A stretch of DNA of 64,000 nucleotides. Origin: Candidatus Companilactobacillus pullicola. Lineage in GTDB: Bacteria; Bacillota; Bacilli; Lactobacillales; Lactobacillaceae. A program made the translations under genes and the position numbers. The DNA is taken from NCBI GenBank assembly GCA_019116025.1, contig DXCM01000021.1, forward strand, positions 62,001-126,000, read 5' to 3'. Shown in pieces: positions 1 to 8,941 of the stretch. The stretch's first letter is position 1. The number at the start of each line of letters is the position of its first letter. The notes under the pieces were generated by a model. That model made no database searches and was not told the DNA's origin. It saw only the letters and a list, made by a program, of their open reading frames with translations.

Positions 1-299
1 TACGATTGAATCATATTCGATAAATGAGCACTTTCATTAGCACGAATTCCGTTATCATAGTCTTTTTTAGACCATGGATCGGCTCTAAATAGACCATAAA
101 GAGCACCTAAGCCCTGACCCCAATCGACATGTTCTTTAAACTTATCAGTTAGTTTGATACCTGACGAATTTTTATAATATGACTGCCATCCATAAAGATG
201 TTGGTTAACTTGACCTATCTTTTCTTGTATGGTCATTCTAGAGACTAAATCATTGACCCGTTCTCTAATAGTTAATTCTTTATCTTGATAAGGAAACAA
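1..299 (-). CDS. Glycoside hydrolase family 3 enzyme, N-terminal part (runs off the window)
   Basis: About 99 codons of a larger gene that continues beyond base 1. I start it at a TTG (299-297) because AGGAGG sits 8 bases upstream, overlapping the end of the GH125 gene, and no ATG is as well placed. The translation begins MFPYQDKELTIRERVNDL and continues LVSRMTIQEKIGQVNQ. This stretch is typical of the start of GH3 beta-glucosidases and related enzymes, where repeated Arg/Val/Leu and the M-T-x-x-E-K-I-G-Q motif open the TIM barrel. It follows GH125 by 5 bases and so belongs to the same mannoside operon. Substrate cannot be told from this fragment; a beta-glycosidase finishing off glycan or glycoside breakdown is an inference. 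Confidence 0.75.
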   Translation of the reverse strand, partial: MFPYQDKELTIRERVNDLVSRMTIQEKIGQVNQHLYGWQSYYKNSSGIKLTDKFKEHVDWGQGLGALYGLFRADPWSKKDYDNGIRANESAHLSNMIQS

Positions 300-304
300 A
301 GGTA

Positions 305-1603
305 TTACCTCCTTACGTCTTGGTTAATGAGATCTAATGCCAACTGGCAATATGTCATATTTGACCAAGAGAACCACTCTCTTGTGTATTTACTCTGATC
401 ATTCATATCAATACTCTCATGACATTGTGATGTATCATTATCTGTTTCTGAAATAATATCTAATTGATGTGATTTCTTATTTAAATCATTCGAAGTTAAC
501 CCTTCCATAGCGATACTGATCGGCCAAATATAATTAACCGGAGTATGATTACTTCCAATTCCTTGCAATACTGTTCCCGAATAATAGTAAGGATTTCTCG
601 AACTCAAAACGAATTCACGCGTATTCATATACAATGGTTCTTCCTTTGAACAGTACCTAATAAACGGAAGTGACAAAAGACTCGGTACATTTGCGTCATC
701 CATTAATTTATAATTTCCTAACCCATCAACTTCATAAGCATATCCCAAATGATTATTCGGCAGTTTTACAATTGCATAATGTTTAATCCCTGATTTGACA
801 TCATTCAATAATGTTAATATTTCATTCTTTAAAGCTTCAAATCCTTTGGGAATTTTATCCAATAATGGTGTTAAAACGGAAACAACAAACATATTGGAAG
901 GAATGTGATAACCGTAGACACAAGCATTATCACTTGGTCTAAATCCATCCCAAATCATGCCGGTATATCCAACCGGTGTTCCTTTTCCATCATTTGATAA
1001 AGTATCATTTGAAGGACAATCTTTACGTCTAAAATAATAAGACGAAGTATTATGATGTTGTTCTGTTTTAAATACATCTATAATCATCGAAAGTGTATTC
1101 CAAAATTGTTCATCAAAAATATCGGTTTTTCCTGTTGTCTCGTACAAATTGTTCGCTAAAAATAACGGAGCACATAATGAATCAATTTCAAATTTTCTTT
1201 CCCAAACATGATCAGAAATAGAAATATTAGAATCATCATCACTCCAATGGGCCCCAGATGAAGTTTGATTAAACGCATTTGCGTAAGGATCCAGTCTTAC
1301 GAATCGTAGTTCTCTCTTCAGTACCCCTGTTAATAAGTAATATAAATCTGGTATCTCATCAAGTAATGACACATATGGAAGTACTTGAAATGTAGCGTCC
1401 CTTAACCACATAGCTGGAATATCACCAGTTTTCACAAAATATGATCCATCATTTTCGTATTTTGTTGCCTTTATCAGAACATCAGTTAATAAGTTTCTAA
1501 ATAATTTTGTATTTCTAATATTATTTAATTCATGATTATTCGAATATTTATTAAGATCGTCTATTACTGACTTAAGCACATTACCTTTTACTATTTCCCT
1601 CAT
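305..1603 (-). CDS. GH125 exo-alpha-1,6-mannosidase
   Basis: 432 residues, the usual length for GH125, metal-independent inverting exo-alpha-1,6-mannosidases. The family signature is clear: TGDIPAMWLRDA near residue 60, YANAFNQ near 107, and GMIWDGFRPSDN followed by GYHIPSNMF around 215-240. There is no signal peptide, so it acts in the cytoplasm on imported oligosaccharide. It lies 55 bases downstream of the GH38 gene and 5 bases upstream of GH3, all on the minus strand. In Streptococcus pneumoniae a GH125/GH38 pair works on the mannose part of N-glycans (established); the same use here is inference. The preceding gap carries a stem-loop that may lower read-through from GH38. Confidence 0.9.
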   Translation of the reverse strand: MREIVKGNVLKSVIDDLNKYSNNHELNNIRNTKLFRNLLTDVLIKATKYENDGSYFVKTGDIPAMWLRDATFQVLPYVSLLDEIPDLYYLLTGVLKRELRFVRLDPYANAFNQTSSGAHWSDDDSNISISDHVWERKFEIDSLCAPLFLANNLYETTGKTDIFDEQFWNTLSMIIDVFKTEQHHNTSSYYFRRKDCPSNDTLSNDGKGTPVGYTGMIWDGFRPSDNACVYGYHIPSNMFVVSVLTPLLDKIPKGFEALKNEILTLLNDVKSGIKHYAIVKLPNNHLGYAYEVDGLGNYKLMDDANVPSLLSLPFIRYCSKEEPLYMNTREFVLSSRNPYYYSGTVLQGIGSNHTPVNYIWPISIAMEGLTSNDLNKKSHQLDIISETDNDTSQCHESIDMNDQSKYTREWFSWSNMTYCQLALDLINQDVRR

Positions 1604-1622
1604 AATTATTCTCCATAACTAA

Positions 1623-1654
1623 CTAAAACACCCTACATAAATAGAGTGTTTTAG
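1623..1654 (-). terminator. Intercistronic stem-loop between GH38 and GH125
   Basis: CTAAAACAC is separated by about a dozen bases from its complement GTGTTTTAG. The T run lies on the plus-strand side, so for the minus-strand operon this is at best a weak terminator or an mRNA-processing/stabilising hairpin. Confidence 0.45.
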
Positions 1655-1658
1655 TTTT

Positions 1659-4271
1659 TTATTTAATTGGGTATATTCCAAAAGTTCTTATTTCACCTGG
1701 ATTAAATGATGCTAATTCATATTCTTTAATGTTATCGACACCATTTTCAATTACTTGATTATTGAGATTCAAAATCTTAACGTTACTGCTAAGATTCAAT
1801 CTTATACTTCCAGGATTTTTAATCTTTTCTTTAGACGGATTATAAAGTCTCACAACTAGGCCTGTTCCATCTGGTGTCGATGTAAACGTACTTTTTACTA
1901 AATCATCTGCCTTTATATTGACTAATGGCTTATGAATTAGTGGTTCAATATTTTTATTGATTCCAAAATATTGAACGCGCATCGTAAATTTATCTATATC
2001 CTGATTTTGATAAAATAAATCATCAACGCTTAACAAATTATGCGCTCTTTGTAATTTAGAAGGATCAAACTTCTTGCTAATAAGGATACCACCTTCGAAT
2101 ACCATGTCTCCTTGAAGTTGGCTATCAGGAGTTGGAACATATTTAGTTTGTAATCCTGATGCATCACTTGGTCTTCTCAGTAAATCAGGTCTACCCAAAA
2201 ATCCAACTCCTCTAAACAGTGTTACAGCGAGACTATTAAATGAATCACCGACTACTTGAAAGTCTTTTTCACCTAGTCCAATAAACGAAACACTTGATTC
2301 ACTATTATGGATGTTAGCAAAGTGAAGAAATGGCCTTATTGAAGTTGGCTCTTCATGATAGCCAATCTCTTTCCAATCTTTCAAATGTGGATCAATCACT
2401 GGACGACTAATCACTCCAAACGGTGTATCTGCATAGCTATTCTTGGCATTTATACCGGTATTAATTACCAATCTTAGTCTATGGTCTAAAACATTATTGG
2501 ATAATTTCAATGTAACCCCAATTACTGGATTGTTTTTCTCCAGAGTAAGTTGCAAATTATATTCTAATTTTTTACTCTTTTCTTTTTTACCTCTTTCCTC
2601 TAAGTCTACTGGTAATAACCAATTTCCCTTGATAGAAAGTGAACTATATAATTTTCCTTCAATCCCTTTAATTTCAGAATCATTAAAGTTTAATGATAAT
2701 ATCCAATCTCTGTATGCAGGTGAATAGTCATATGTGTCACCTTCATCTCCACCATCTTCAACAGTAAGAAAATCATGATAAATTTTTCCACTATCTTTAT
2801 CCACTAGAGTAAGACCGGAATGATTCATCGAAATTTGATAATGATCATTCTCAATTTCATGGGATCCTTTAGACTCAACGTTTTTACTATCAATATTTTC
2901 TTTTACTAAAATACCAGTCCAATCAGTGGACTGAATAGTTAACGCTACAGCAACTGTCGTCTTGTAATAATAATCAGGTACCATTTCTTCTTTATCATGA
3001 CGTAATATTGCCTTGTCAATCTTATCTTGTTTAATAACTTGATATTCGACTTCGTTTCCCTCTTCATCAATAAGTTCAAATTTAGGACTCTTAGTAATTA
3101 CGTATGTTTTATAAATCTTAGTGATGGGCGAAACGGTTGGATTCCAGAAGAATAAATCCATTTTATTAGTAACATTACTACTCAACTTACGAAGAAGATA
3201 ACCCTTCAACGAAAGACCTAACTGCAAAGCAATTTCTCCTCTATGATGAATATCACGATTTGTCTCATCACTGTTACAACCACCAGAAGAATCATGTGCT
3301 TGACCTCTAAAAATGGTCTTCCAAATTTGTGAAATTACGCCAGGCTTGGTCATAATTCCATGAAATTGTGCCATAGCCATCAATGGCTCTACTTCAAATG
3401 TCATTAATCTTTCCAGTCTATCGTACAACATCTTAAGATCAGCTCTAGATGAATAGATTCCTCTGTGTATCTTAGAAGTACTAGGATCTACAAACTCACC
3501 AGAATAAGTAGGTAACCCCTTTTCTTTACTGAGTTCTTTAAAATACTCAGGATACGTTCCTTCTACTAATTCAAAGTCGCTTTGTGAAGTATTAACTTCT
3601 TTTATTTTTTGCTTTAAATTGAAATCAACTGGTCTTTGGTCACCACCTACGGGAAGCACCAAGTTATTGACATCAGTGTTTGTACTAATCTTATGTAATA
3701 GATCAGGATAATTTGAAGACTCCATTAAATCAACGCCTACTGGATACCCATTTCTCAGGTTAGCAACTAAAACTCTTGAGTTGTCATCACTTGTCCAATA
3801 GAAGTATCGGGCCGATTTCTCTTTAGGCATACCTCTCCAGAAAACAGCATTCTTAATGCCAAATCCATTATAAATTTTCGGTATATCATGATTTTGTCCA
3901 AATGAATCGGGTAAATAACCAATTGGAATACTTCTTCCCAATTCAGATGAAAGCTTAATTCCTTGTTGCAGATTACGAACCATTGATTCTCCAGATGTAA
4001 CCATCTCATCAACTTGAGTGTACCAAGGGCCTACAAACAGACGACCAGCTTTTATAAATTTTCTTAACTCTGAGGCATTCTCTGGCACACTTTCCAAATA
4101 ATCATCGATAATAGACATCTGTCCGTCTAATAGATAGTAATCAATAACATTATTCTTCAAAGCTCGAAGCACTTCGTCCATATGATATATAAATTGGATT
4201 CGAGCATCTTGTCTGGTGAAATACCATTCGAAGTCCCAATGAGTATGAGCAATAACGAATACTTTTTTCAT
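1659..4271 (-). CDS. GH38 alpha-mannosidase (MngB-like)
   Basis: 870 residues, matching bacterial GH38 enzymes such as E. coli MngB. The N-terminal AHTHWDFEWYF (His9, His11, Asp13) supplies zinc ligands, GYLPDSFGQN near residue 122 holds the expected nucleophile Asp, and GQAHDSSGGCNSD near 325 holds the further zinc His. The C-terminal half is the beta-sandwich region of the family. There is no signal peptide. It lies 26 bases downstream of the PTS EIIC gene, so the substrate probably arrives through that permease, possibly phosphorylated; MngB itself cleaves a 6-phosphomannosyl compound (established). Which alpha-mannoside is used here is not visible in the sequence. Confidence 0.92.
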   Translation of the reverse strand: MKKVFVIAHTHWDFEWYFTRQDARIQFIYHMDEVLRALKNNVIDYYLLDGQMSIIDDYLESVPENASELRKFIKAGRLFVGPWYTQVDEMVTSGESMVRNLQQGIKLSSELGRSIPIGYLPDSFGQNHDIPKIYNGFGIKNAVFWRGMPKEKSARYFYWTSDDNSRVLVANLRNGYPVGVDLMESSNYPDLLHKISTNTDVNNLVLPVGGDQRPVDFNLKQKIKEVNTSQSDFELVEGTYPEYFKELSKEKGLPTYSGEFVDPSTSKIHRGIYSSRADLKMLYDRLERLMTFEVEPLMAMAQFHGIMTKPGVISQIWKTIFRGQAHDSSGGCNSDETNRDIHHRGEIALQLGLSLKGYLLRKLSSNVTNKMDLFFWNPTVSPITKIYKTYVITKSPKFELIDEEGNEVEYQVIKQDKIDKAILRHDKEEMVPDYYYKTTVAVALTIQSTDWTGILVKENIDSKNVESKGSHEIENDHYQISMNHSGLTLVDKDSGKIYHDFLTVEDGGDEGDTYDYSPAYRDWILSLNFNDSEIKGIEGKLYSSLSIKGNWLLPVDLEERGKKEKSKKLEYNLQLTLEKNNPVIGVTLKLSNNVLDHRLRLVINTGINAKNSYADTPFGVISRPVIDPHLKDWKEIGYHEEPTSIRPFLHFANIHNSESSVSFIGLGEKDFQVVGDSFNSLAVTLFRGVGFLGRPDLLRRPSDASGLQTKYVPTPDSQLQGDMVFEGGILISKKFDPSKLQRAHNLLSVDDLFYQNQDIDKFTMRVQYFGINKNIEPLIHKPLVNIKADDLVKSTFTSTPDGTGLVVRLYNPSKEKIKNPGSIRLNLSSNVKILNLNNQVIENGVDNIKEYELASFNPGEIRTFGIYPIK

Positions 4272-4297
4272 TGTTGAGTCTTCTTTCTTAGTATTAT

Positions 4298-5716
4298 TTA
4301 AGCTGTTTCAGGACCAACGTTAGGTTCTTCTTCAGTTTGTGATTCAGTTTCATTCTTGAAAACCGATTTATCGGATTCATCATTCTTTTGTTCATTCTGT
4401 TTTGCGATGGCTGCACGTTCGCTACGTTGATTCAAAATTACAAATGGAGCGTATAAGAAGGTATCCAAAATAACTAATACAAGTGTCAATACTACCGGAC
4501 TTGTATGGAACGCACCTGTTAACCAAGTACTAAAGAATATCGGCTCACTACCTGAGTTCAATACTACTAGTGGTACAACCCATCCAATCTTAGTAACGAT
4601 ATAACCAATAACGGCATTGATAAGTGGTACAAAAATCCATGGTAAGAACATAATAGGATTCAAAACAATTGGTAAACCAAAGATGATTGGTTCATTAATA
4701 CCGAAACATCCAGGGATAAATCCTAGTTTTGCAACTTCACGTTCCTTCTCACCTTTACGAGTAAAAATGAGCATAGCAATTAACAAACCAAATGTAGCAC
4801 CAGAACCACCAATCATAGCGTAAACATTTGTCATTGTATTAGGAGCAATTCCAATACCTGCGAAGCTTTGAGTTCTTGCATATTGTGCACAGTTTTGTAA
4901 ATAAATTGGCAACCAGAATGCTGAAACAACACCCCAAACGATATTGAATCCATGTAATCCTAGGAACCATAGAATTTGTTCCATCAAAATTACTACGATA
5001 ATTGCTGGTAAACCAGTACCAACAGATAATAATGGTTTGACTAAAACTTCTGTAATAATTTCAATGATTGAAGTGTAGCCTAAATTCTGAATAATAATAC
5101 GAATGATACCAAAAATCATTAATGCACCAGTAATGGGTACAAGAGATGCGAATGAATCGAAAATGTTCTGCGGTACGCTGTCAGGCATCTTGATCTTAAA
5201 TTTAGTTCTACCAAAGCGAGCATAAATCCAAACGGCAATCATACCTACAACTAAAGCCGTAAACATTCCTTGATAATCAAAAAAGTTAGTAGAGAATCCT
5301 TGGATAACTTTTGCCTTAGGATCTGCAAAATTGACATTGTTTGGAACCATTACGAAATAGGCGGCTAAAGCCAAAATAACAGCAAGAAATATATTAACTT
5401 CTTTATATTTTTTCTTTAACTCTCTTGCATAAGAATATGAAGAACATAAGACAACAATAACCCCGATAATGCCCAATGTTGCCGCATTTAAGTAACCAAA
5501 CAGATTACTTATATCTGTTAAAATTTCACTATGGATATGTTGAGTTTTAATTAATTGATCAAGTTGCATCTTAATAACATTGGAGAAAGAACCGACAATT
5601 GTGAACGGAATAGTCATGATGAAGGCATTCTTAATAGCTTGAAGAATGCTGTTACCTTGAACCCATACTGAAGCTTTTAATATAGGTTCTTGAACTTTTT
5701 TAACATCGAACTTCAT
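4298..5716 (-). CDS. PTS EIIC, lactose/cellobiose family
   Basis: 472 residues, a polytopic membrane protein of the CelB/LacE-type EIIC family. Features are an N-terminal segment of the form QGNSILQAIKNAFIMTIPF, about ten hydrophobic helices, and the family loop FGINEPIIFGLPIVLNPIMF near residue 335. The last 45 residues are a charged Glu/Asn tail. It is the first gene of the mannosidase operon; an AAGGGG ribosome site precedes the ATG. No EIIA or EIIB of this family is in the window, so it must borrow them from elsewhere or they lie beyond base 1. Linkage to GH38 and GH125 suggests import of an alpha-mannosyl di- or oligosaccharide (inference). Confidence 0.88.
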   Translation of the reverse strand: MKFDVKKVQEPILKASVWVQGNSILQAIKNAFIMTIPFTIVGSFSNVIKMQLDQLIKTQHIHSEILTDISNLFGYLNAATLGIIGVIVVLCSSYSYARELKKKYKEVNIFLAVILALAAYFVMVPNNVNFADPKAKVIQGFSTNFFDYQGMFTALVVGMIAVWIYARFGRTKFKIKMPDSVPQNIFDSFASLVPITGALMIFGIIRIIIQNLGYTSIIEIITEVLVKPLLSVGTGLPAIIVVILMEQILWFLGLHGFNIVWGVVSAFWLPIYLQNCAQYARTQSFAGIGIAPNTMTNVYAMIGGSGATFGLLIAMLIFTRKGEKEREVAKLGFIPGCFGINEPIIFGLPIVLNPIMFLPWIFVPLINAVIGYIVTKIGWVVPLVVLNSGSEPIFFSTWLTGAFHTSPVVLTLVLVILDTFLYAPFVILNQRSERAAIAKQNEQKNDESDKSVFKNETESQTEEEPNVGPETA

Positions 5717-5741
5717 TATATATTCAACCCCTTAATTTATT

Positions 5742-5756
5742 TGGAAGCGCTTTCCA
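5742..5756. promoter_or_regulatory. cre site (CcpA operator)
   Basis: TGGAAGCGCTTTCCA fits the cre consensus WTGNAANCGNWNNCW and is nearly palindromic. It lies just downstream of the -10 box of the mannosidase operon, where bound CcpA would block transcription. Confidence 0.85.
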
Positions 5757-5764
5757 CAACCCCA

Positions 5765-5792
5765 ATTATATCTCGATTTGTATTGATGTAAA
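5765..5792 (-). promoter_or_regulatory. Promoter of the mannosidase operon
   Basis: On the minus strand TTTACA (5792-5787) and TATAAT (5770-5765) are 16 bases apart. A TTTGTAT repeat lies in the spacer (5777-5783), so a regulator bound there would cover the promoter. Confidence 0.75.
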
Positions 5793-5911
5793 GAACTTTC
5801 ACCAAATTTGTATAGATGAATTTAAAATACTTTGTATGAATTTGTATATAAATTATTAATAAGTGATATAATTAGCCCTAACAAAGGCAATTGAGGTGAA
5901 AAGATTTGTAT
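5777..5911. promoter_or_regulatory. Cluster of TTTGTAT repeats, candidate GntR operators
   Basis: TTTGTAT occurs at 5777, 5807, 5831, 5841 and 5905. The copies at 5807 and 5905 share the longer form TTTGTATAGAT. They cover the mannosidase promoter, the regulator promoter and the regulator start codon. Assignment to the adjacent GntR protein is inference from position. Confidence 0.5.
5842..5872 (+). promoter_or_regulatory. Promoter of the GntR regulator
   Basis: A good TATAAT at 5867-5872; the best -35 candidate is TTGTAT at 5842-5847 with a long 19-base spacer. It overlaps two TTTGTAT repeats, which suggests autoregulation. Confidence 0.5.
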
Positions 5912-6625
5912 AGATATAAGGAAGTATATTCAGATATAAAAAAAGACATTTTACGAAATCATTATCGTTCGGGAACATTAATGCCTACTCAAGATGAACT
6001 TGCAAAAAAATATAATATTAGTCGTATAACTTTGAGAAAATCCTTGGATTTACTAATTGATGAGGGCTTAATACATACCCATCAAGGCAGTGGTACATAT
6101 GTCCGTCCACAGTTGGAAGAAAATTCATCTGAATTACTCCCTTTGGATCTTCCCATTGGTGCGACCTACTCTCACCGTGATCAAAAAATAACCAGTAAAA
6201 TATTATTTTTTGGTGCAAGATTACCTAATGAAGTCGAACAAAAAAATTTAAAAATAAAAGCTAATGAACCTGTATATGAAATTAAGCGTGTCCGATTACG
6301 TGATGATAAAATTTATAGTTATGAACATACAATCATGCCCACTAGAATTGCACCACTAGATGAATCCATTTTAAAGGGATCCATTTATGGATATCTTGGT
6401 GGCACTATGAAAATATTTATGACAGATGCTAGACGGGTTATCTACGCTGAATCTGCGACTAAGGAAAGTGCTCAAGCTCTTGAGGTTGACGAAGGTGCTT
6501 CTCTATTAGTTATTGAACAGATTGCATACGATCAAAAAGGTGAAGCTTTTGAATATTCCAAATCCAGATTTGATGAAAATCATTCAAAATTTGTAATAGA
6601 TGTACATAGAAATGAATTTTGGTAA
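5906..6625 (+). CDS. GntR-family (HutC/UTRA) transcriptional regulator of the mannoside operon
   Basis: 239 residues with a winged-helix GntR domain at 1-70 (TQDELAKKYNISRITLRKSL is the helix-turn-helix, HQGSGTYV the wing) and a UTRA ligand-binding domain at about 90-235. Start is the TTG at 5906, preceded by GAGGTG with 7 bases spacing; no ATG is near. It is divergent from the EIIC-GH38-GH125-GH3 operon across a 189-base gap holding a cre site and five TTTGTAT repeats. UTRA regulators usually sense a sugar phosphate taken up by the operon they control (established for the family), so a phosphorylated mannoside is a plausible effector. Confidence 0.88.
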   Translation: MYRYKEVYSDIKKDILRNHYRSGTLMPTQDELAKKYNISRITLRKSLDLLIDEGLIHTHQGSGTYVRPQLEENSSELLPLDLPIGATYSHRDQKITSKILFFGARLPNEVEQKNLKIKANEPVYEIKRVRLRDDKIYSYEHTIMPTRIAPLDESILKGSIYGYLGGTMKIFMTDARRVIYAESATKESAQALEVDEGASLLVIEQIAYDQKGEAFEYSKSRFDENHSKFVIDVHRNEFW

Positions 6626-6644
6626 ATAAAAATATTACTTTTAC

Positions 6645-6709
6645 AAAAAAAGTGTTCATATCGACTATGACTGAAAAATCTTCAATCTAGGTCAATACGA
6701 ACACTTTTA
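6645..6709. terminator. Bidirectional terminator, hairpin family 3
   Basis: AAAAAGTGTTC and GAACACTTTT arms with a long loop, at the end of the GntR gene and before the convergent QOR gene. Inner bases (TCATAT ... GGTCAATACGA) resemble the hairpins at 16872, 43899 and 45016. Confidence 0.75.
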
Positions 6710-6772
6710 ATTTATCGTCTTTTGAAAAAGAAAACGATATATCAAATTACATTTTCAATTTCCATATCACAT

Positions 6773-7723
6773 TTAGTTAACAACAACGACTTTACCCAAG
6801 TTATGTCCGCTCTCCAAATACTCATGAGCTTCCCTAACCTGATCCAATCTATAAACCTTAGTTGGTGAAACTTCAACATGATACTGTTTAATATAATCCA
6901 ACATTTCATTAAGTTTTTGACTATTAACTTCACCTGATGACAAAGATGTTAGTAAGGCACCTTCGTGAATATCACTAATTGGATCAAAGCCGTCCATATA
7001 CCATTGACCGCCTAACTCACCGGTATTGCAGACAATGCCGTATGGTAAAACATGGTTGAAGGTATCCTTCAAAGTGGCTGGGCCGACCAATTCCAAAACC
7101 TTGCTAAACTTTTCAGTAGTCTGTAACTTTCCATCTTTATCTTCAATCACTGCATCATAGCCGGCATCCAAAAGTACATCTTGTTTCTTAAGACTTCTAA
7201 CTGAACCGGTAACCTGCATATCTGGATATTTGGCTTTGATCAATCGCAAAGCTGAAATACCAACGCCACTAGCACCTGATCGAATCAAGATAGTATCTTC
7301 TGGCTTTAATTGTAGATGTTTTAAAGAACCAAAAGCTGTGTAAAAGGTTTCAGGAACAGCTGCTAAATCTGACCAATCCAAATCTGTCTGAACCGGATAA
7401 ATTTGTTCATTAGGCAATAAAACATATTCAGCATATGATCCGTCAAAAGCACGTCCCATTTCACCCATAATCGAGATAACCTTTTGGCCAACTGCTAACT
7501 CATCTGAAGTACTGTCGGCAACTACACCAACACACTCAATACCTAAGATACGTGGGAATTTAACACTAGGTGATAGGCCTTTACGAGTAAAGATTTCAGA
7601 ATGATTGATACCAAAACCCTTAACCTGAACTAATGACCATCCCGGCTTTACTTGCGGAGTTGGTACATCTTCATAACTTAAAACTTCTGGCCCACCGGCC
7701 TTTCTGACGACAATTGCTTTCAT
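6773..7723 (-). CDS. Quinone oxidoreductase-like MDR family protein (zinc-free)
   Basis: 316 residues. N-terminal GroES-like part (MKAIVVRKAGGPEVLSYEDV) and a Rossmann part with IRSGASGVGISALRL near residue 148. The catalytic and structural zinc cysteines of alcohol dehydrogenases are absent, which places it with NAD(P)H:quinone reductase-type (QOR) enzymes. Probably a cytoplasmic NADPH-dependent reductase of quinones or unsaturated carbonyls; the substrate cannot be named. It is a single gene, 28 bases downstream of azlD on the same strand and possibly co-transcribed. Confidence 0.82.
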   Translation of the reverse strand: MKAIVVRKAGGPEVLSYEDVPTPQVKPGWSLVQVKGFGINHSEIFTRKGLSPSVKFPRILGIECVGVVADSTSDELAVGQKVISIMGEMGRAFDGSYAEYVLLPNEQIYPVQTDLDWSDLAAVPETFYTAFGSLKHLQLKPEDTILIRSGASGVGISALRLIKAKYPDMQVTGSVRSLKKQDVLLDAGYDAVIEDKDGKLQTTEKFSKVLELVGPATLKDTFNHVLPYGIVCNTGELGGQWYMDGFDPISDIHEGALLTSLSSGEVNSQKLNEMLDYIKQYHVEVSPTKVYRLDQVREAHEYLESGHNLGKVVVVN

Positions 7724-7751
7724 AGCATTACCTCCTGCCTTGATAACACTA

Positions 7752-8078
7752 TTATATTGCTAAACGGACTAATGCTAGGGAGATAATGCCTGCAACTACG
7801 ATCAATAATAATTTTTTAGTTAATACAGCTGTCAAAACAGTCGGTATTGAGGCAATCAAATTAGCGTAATCAATTTGTGGCAAGTGACCGATATTTTGAT
7901 GGAAAAGATTCTCAAACCATAAAGCAGCCATGATCGTGATTGGTACGAAGCCGAGAAACTCAACTACCTTAGCCGGCAAATTAAATTTTTTCAATAAAAC
8001 AAATGGTAGAACTCTGGATAGCCAAGTCGCTAATCCACAGGCGATTAAAGTCCAAAGGACAAATTTAGTTGATGGCAT
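7752..8078 (-). CDS. azlD: AzlD-family branched-chain amino acid export subunit
   Basis: 108 residues with about four hydrophobic segments, the size and pattern of AzlD, the small partner of AzlC. Its start overlaps the azlC end by 14 bases, so the two are translationally coupled. AzlCD pairs export branched-chain amino acids or their toxic analogues (established for B. subtilis and others). Confidence 0.82.
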   Translation of the reverse strand: MPSTKFVLWTLIACGLATWLSRVLPFVLLKKFNLPAKVVEFLGFVPITIMAALWFENLFHQNIGHLPQIDYANLIASIPTVLTAVLTKKLLLIVVAGIISLALVRLAI

Positions 8079-8772
8079 GTTTCAAAATCACTCCTAACGC
8101 ACAGCCAATTAAAGTTACGATCAAAATCAATAAATCACTGGAAATAAAAATTAATCCGAAATAGACCAGCGGCAACATGACAGCCACAACGATCAATTGA
8201 ACTTTTAAGGAAATCGACTTATCACTGATCAGTTGCAAATACAATAAACCGATGAACATCGCTACCAAGGCAAAATCCAGGCCTAATTTTTGTGGATCAC
8301 TAATGACTTTGCCTAACATCGCCCCAACCATCGTTGAAGCTGCCCAAACTAAGTAGGCTAATAAATTAACCGTATTAAACCACTTAAACGAAAGTTTACC
8401 ATCGGTATAGTTAAGCTTGTTCATACTTAAGGCAAAACTCTCATCAGTAATCAAACTACCTATAATAATATTTTCGAATAAAGAATTCTTTTTAAAAAAA
8501 TTAGCTGTTGTCATACTCATCAGAATCATTCGTGAATTAACTAAAAAAACTGACAAAACAATTGAAACAATTGGCGTTCCAATTGCCAACAGACTAACTA
8601 GAATGAACTGGGCCGAACCCGCATATACGATCAATGACATCAAAGTTGCCATTAAGACACTCATCCCCGCAGATGCCGCTACGATACCAAAAGAAATTCC
8701 AATTCCGATATAACCAAAAACTGTCGGTAAAGTATCTTTTATGGCACTTTCAACACTTAAACTGTCATCCAT
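8065..8772 (-). CDS. azlC: AzlC-family branched-chain amino acid exporter
   Basis: 235 residues, hydrophobic, with the family opening TLPTVFGYIGIGISFG and the helix pattern of AzlC. A hallmark is the segment LIVYAGSAQFILVSLL near residue 50. It forms a complex with AzlD encoded by the overlapping downstream gene. The promoter shows a TTGACA box inside an inverted repeat (8825-8841), which points to control by a regulator not encoded nearby. Confidence 0.87.
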   Translation of the reverse strand: MDDSLSVESAIKDTLPTVFGYIGIGISFGIVAASAGMSVLMATLMSLIVYAGSAQFILVSLLAIGTPIVSIVLSVFLVNSRMILMSMTTANFFKKNSLFENIIIGSLITDESFALSMNKLNYTDGKLSFKWFNTVNLLAYLVWAASTMVGAMLGKVISDPQKLGLDFALVAMFIGLLYLQLISDKSISLKVQLIVVAVMLPLVYFGLIFISSDLLILIVTLIGCALGVILKHAIN

Positions 8773-8803
8773 TATTGGTTTCCCCCTTTTTACATAAAAT
8801 ATT

Positions 8804-8841
8804 ATAATAATTTTAATTTACTTATATGTCAATTAGACATA
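8804..8841 (-). promoter_or_regulatory. azlCD promoter with overlapping operator
   Basis: On the minus strand TTGACA (8832-8827) and TATTAT (8809-8804) are 17 bases apart. The -35 box lies inside the inverted repeat TATGTC-AATTA-GACATA (8825-8841), a likely repressor or Lrp-type site. Confidence 0.65.
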
Positions 8842-8897
8842 AATTTCAATCTATGTTAATAACACAAATAAAGTTTCATTTAACATTAAAACGTTTT

Positions 8898-8913
8898 TTG
8901 AAAACGCTATAAT
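8898..8913 (+). promoter_or_regulatory. -10 box with overlapping cre-like site before the ADH gene
   Basis: TTGAAAACGCTATAA (8898-8912) matches the cre consensus except at one position, and TATAAT (8908-8913) lies in its right half. The -35 box is weak. CcpA control of the alcohol dehydrogenase is a reasonable inference. Confidence 0.5.
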
Positions 8914-8941
8914 TGAGTTATCAAATTGAGGAGGATTTTTT

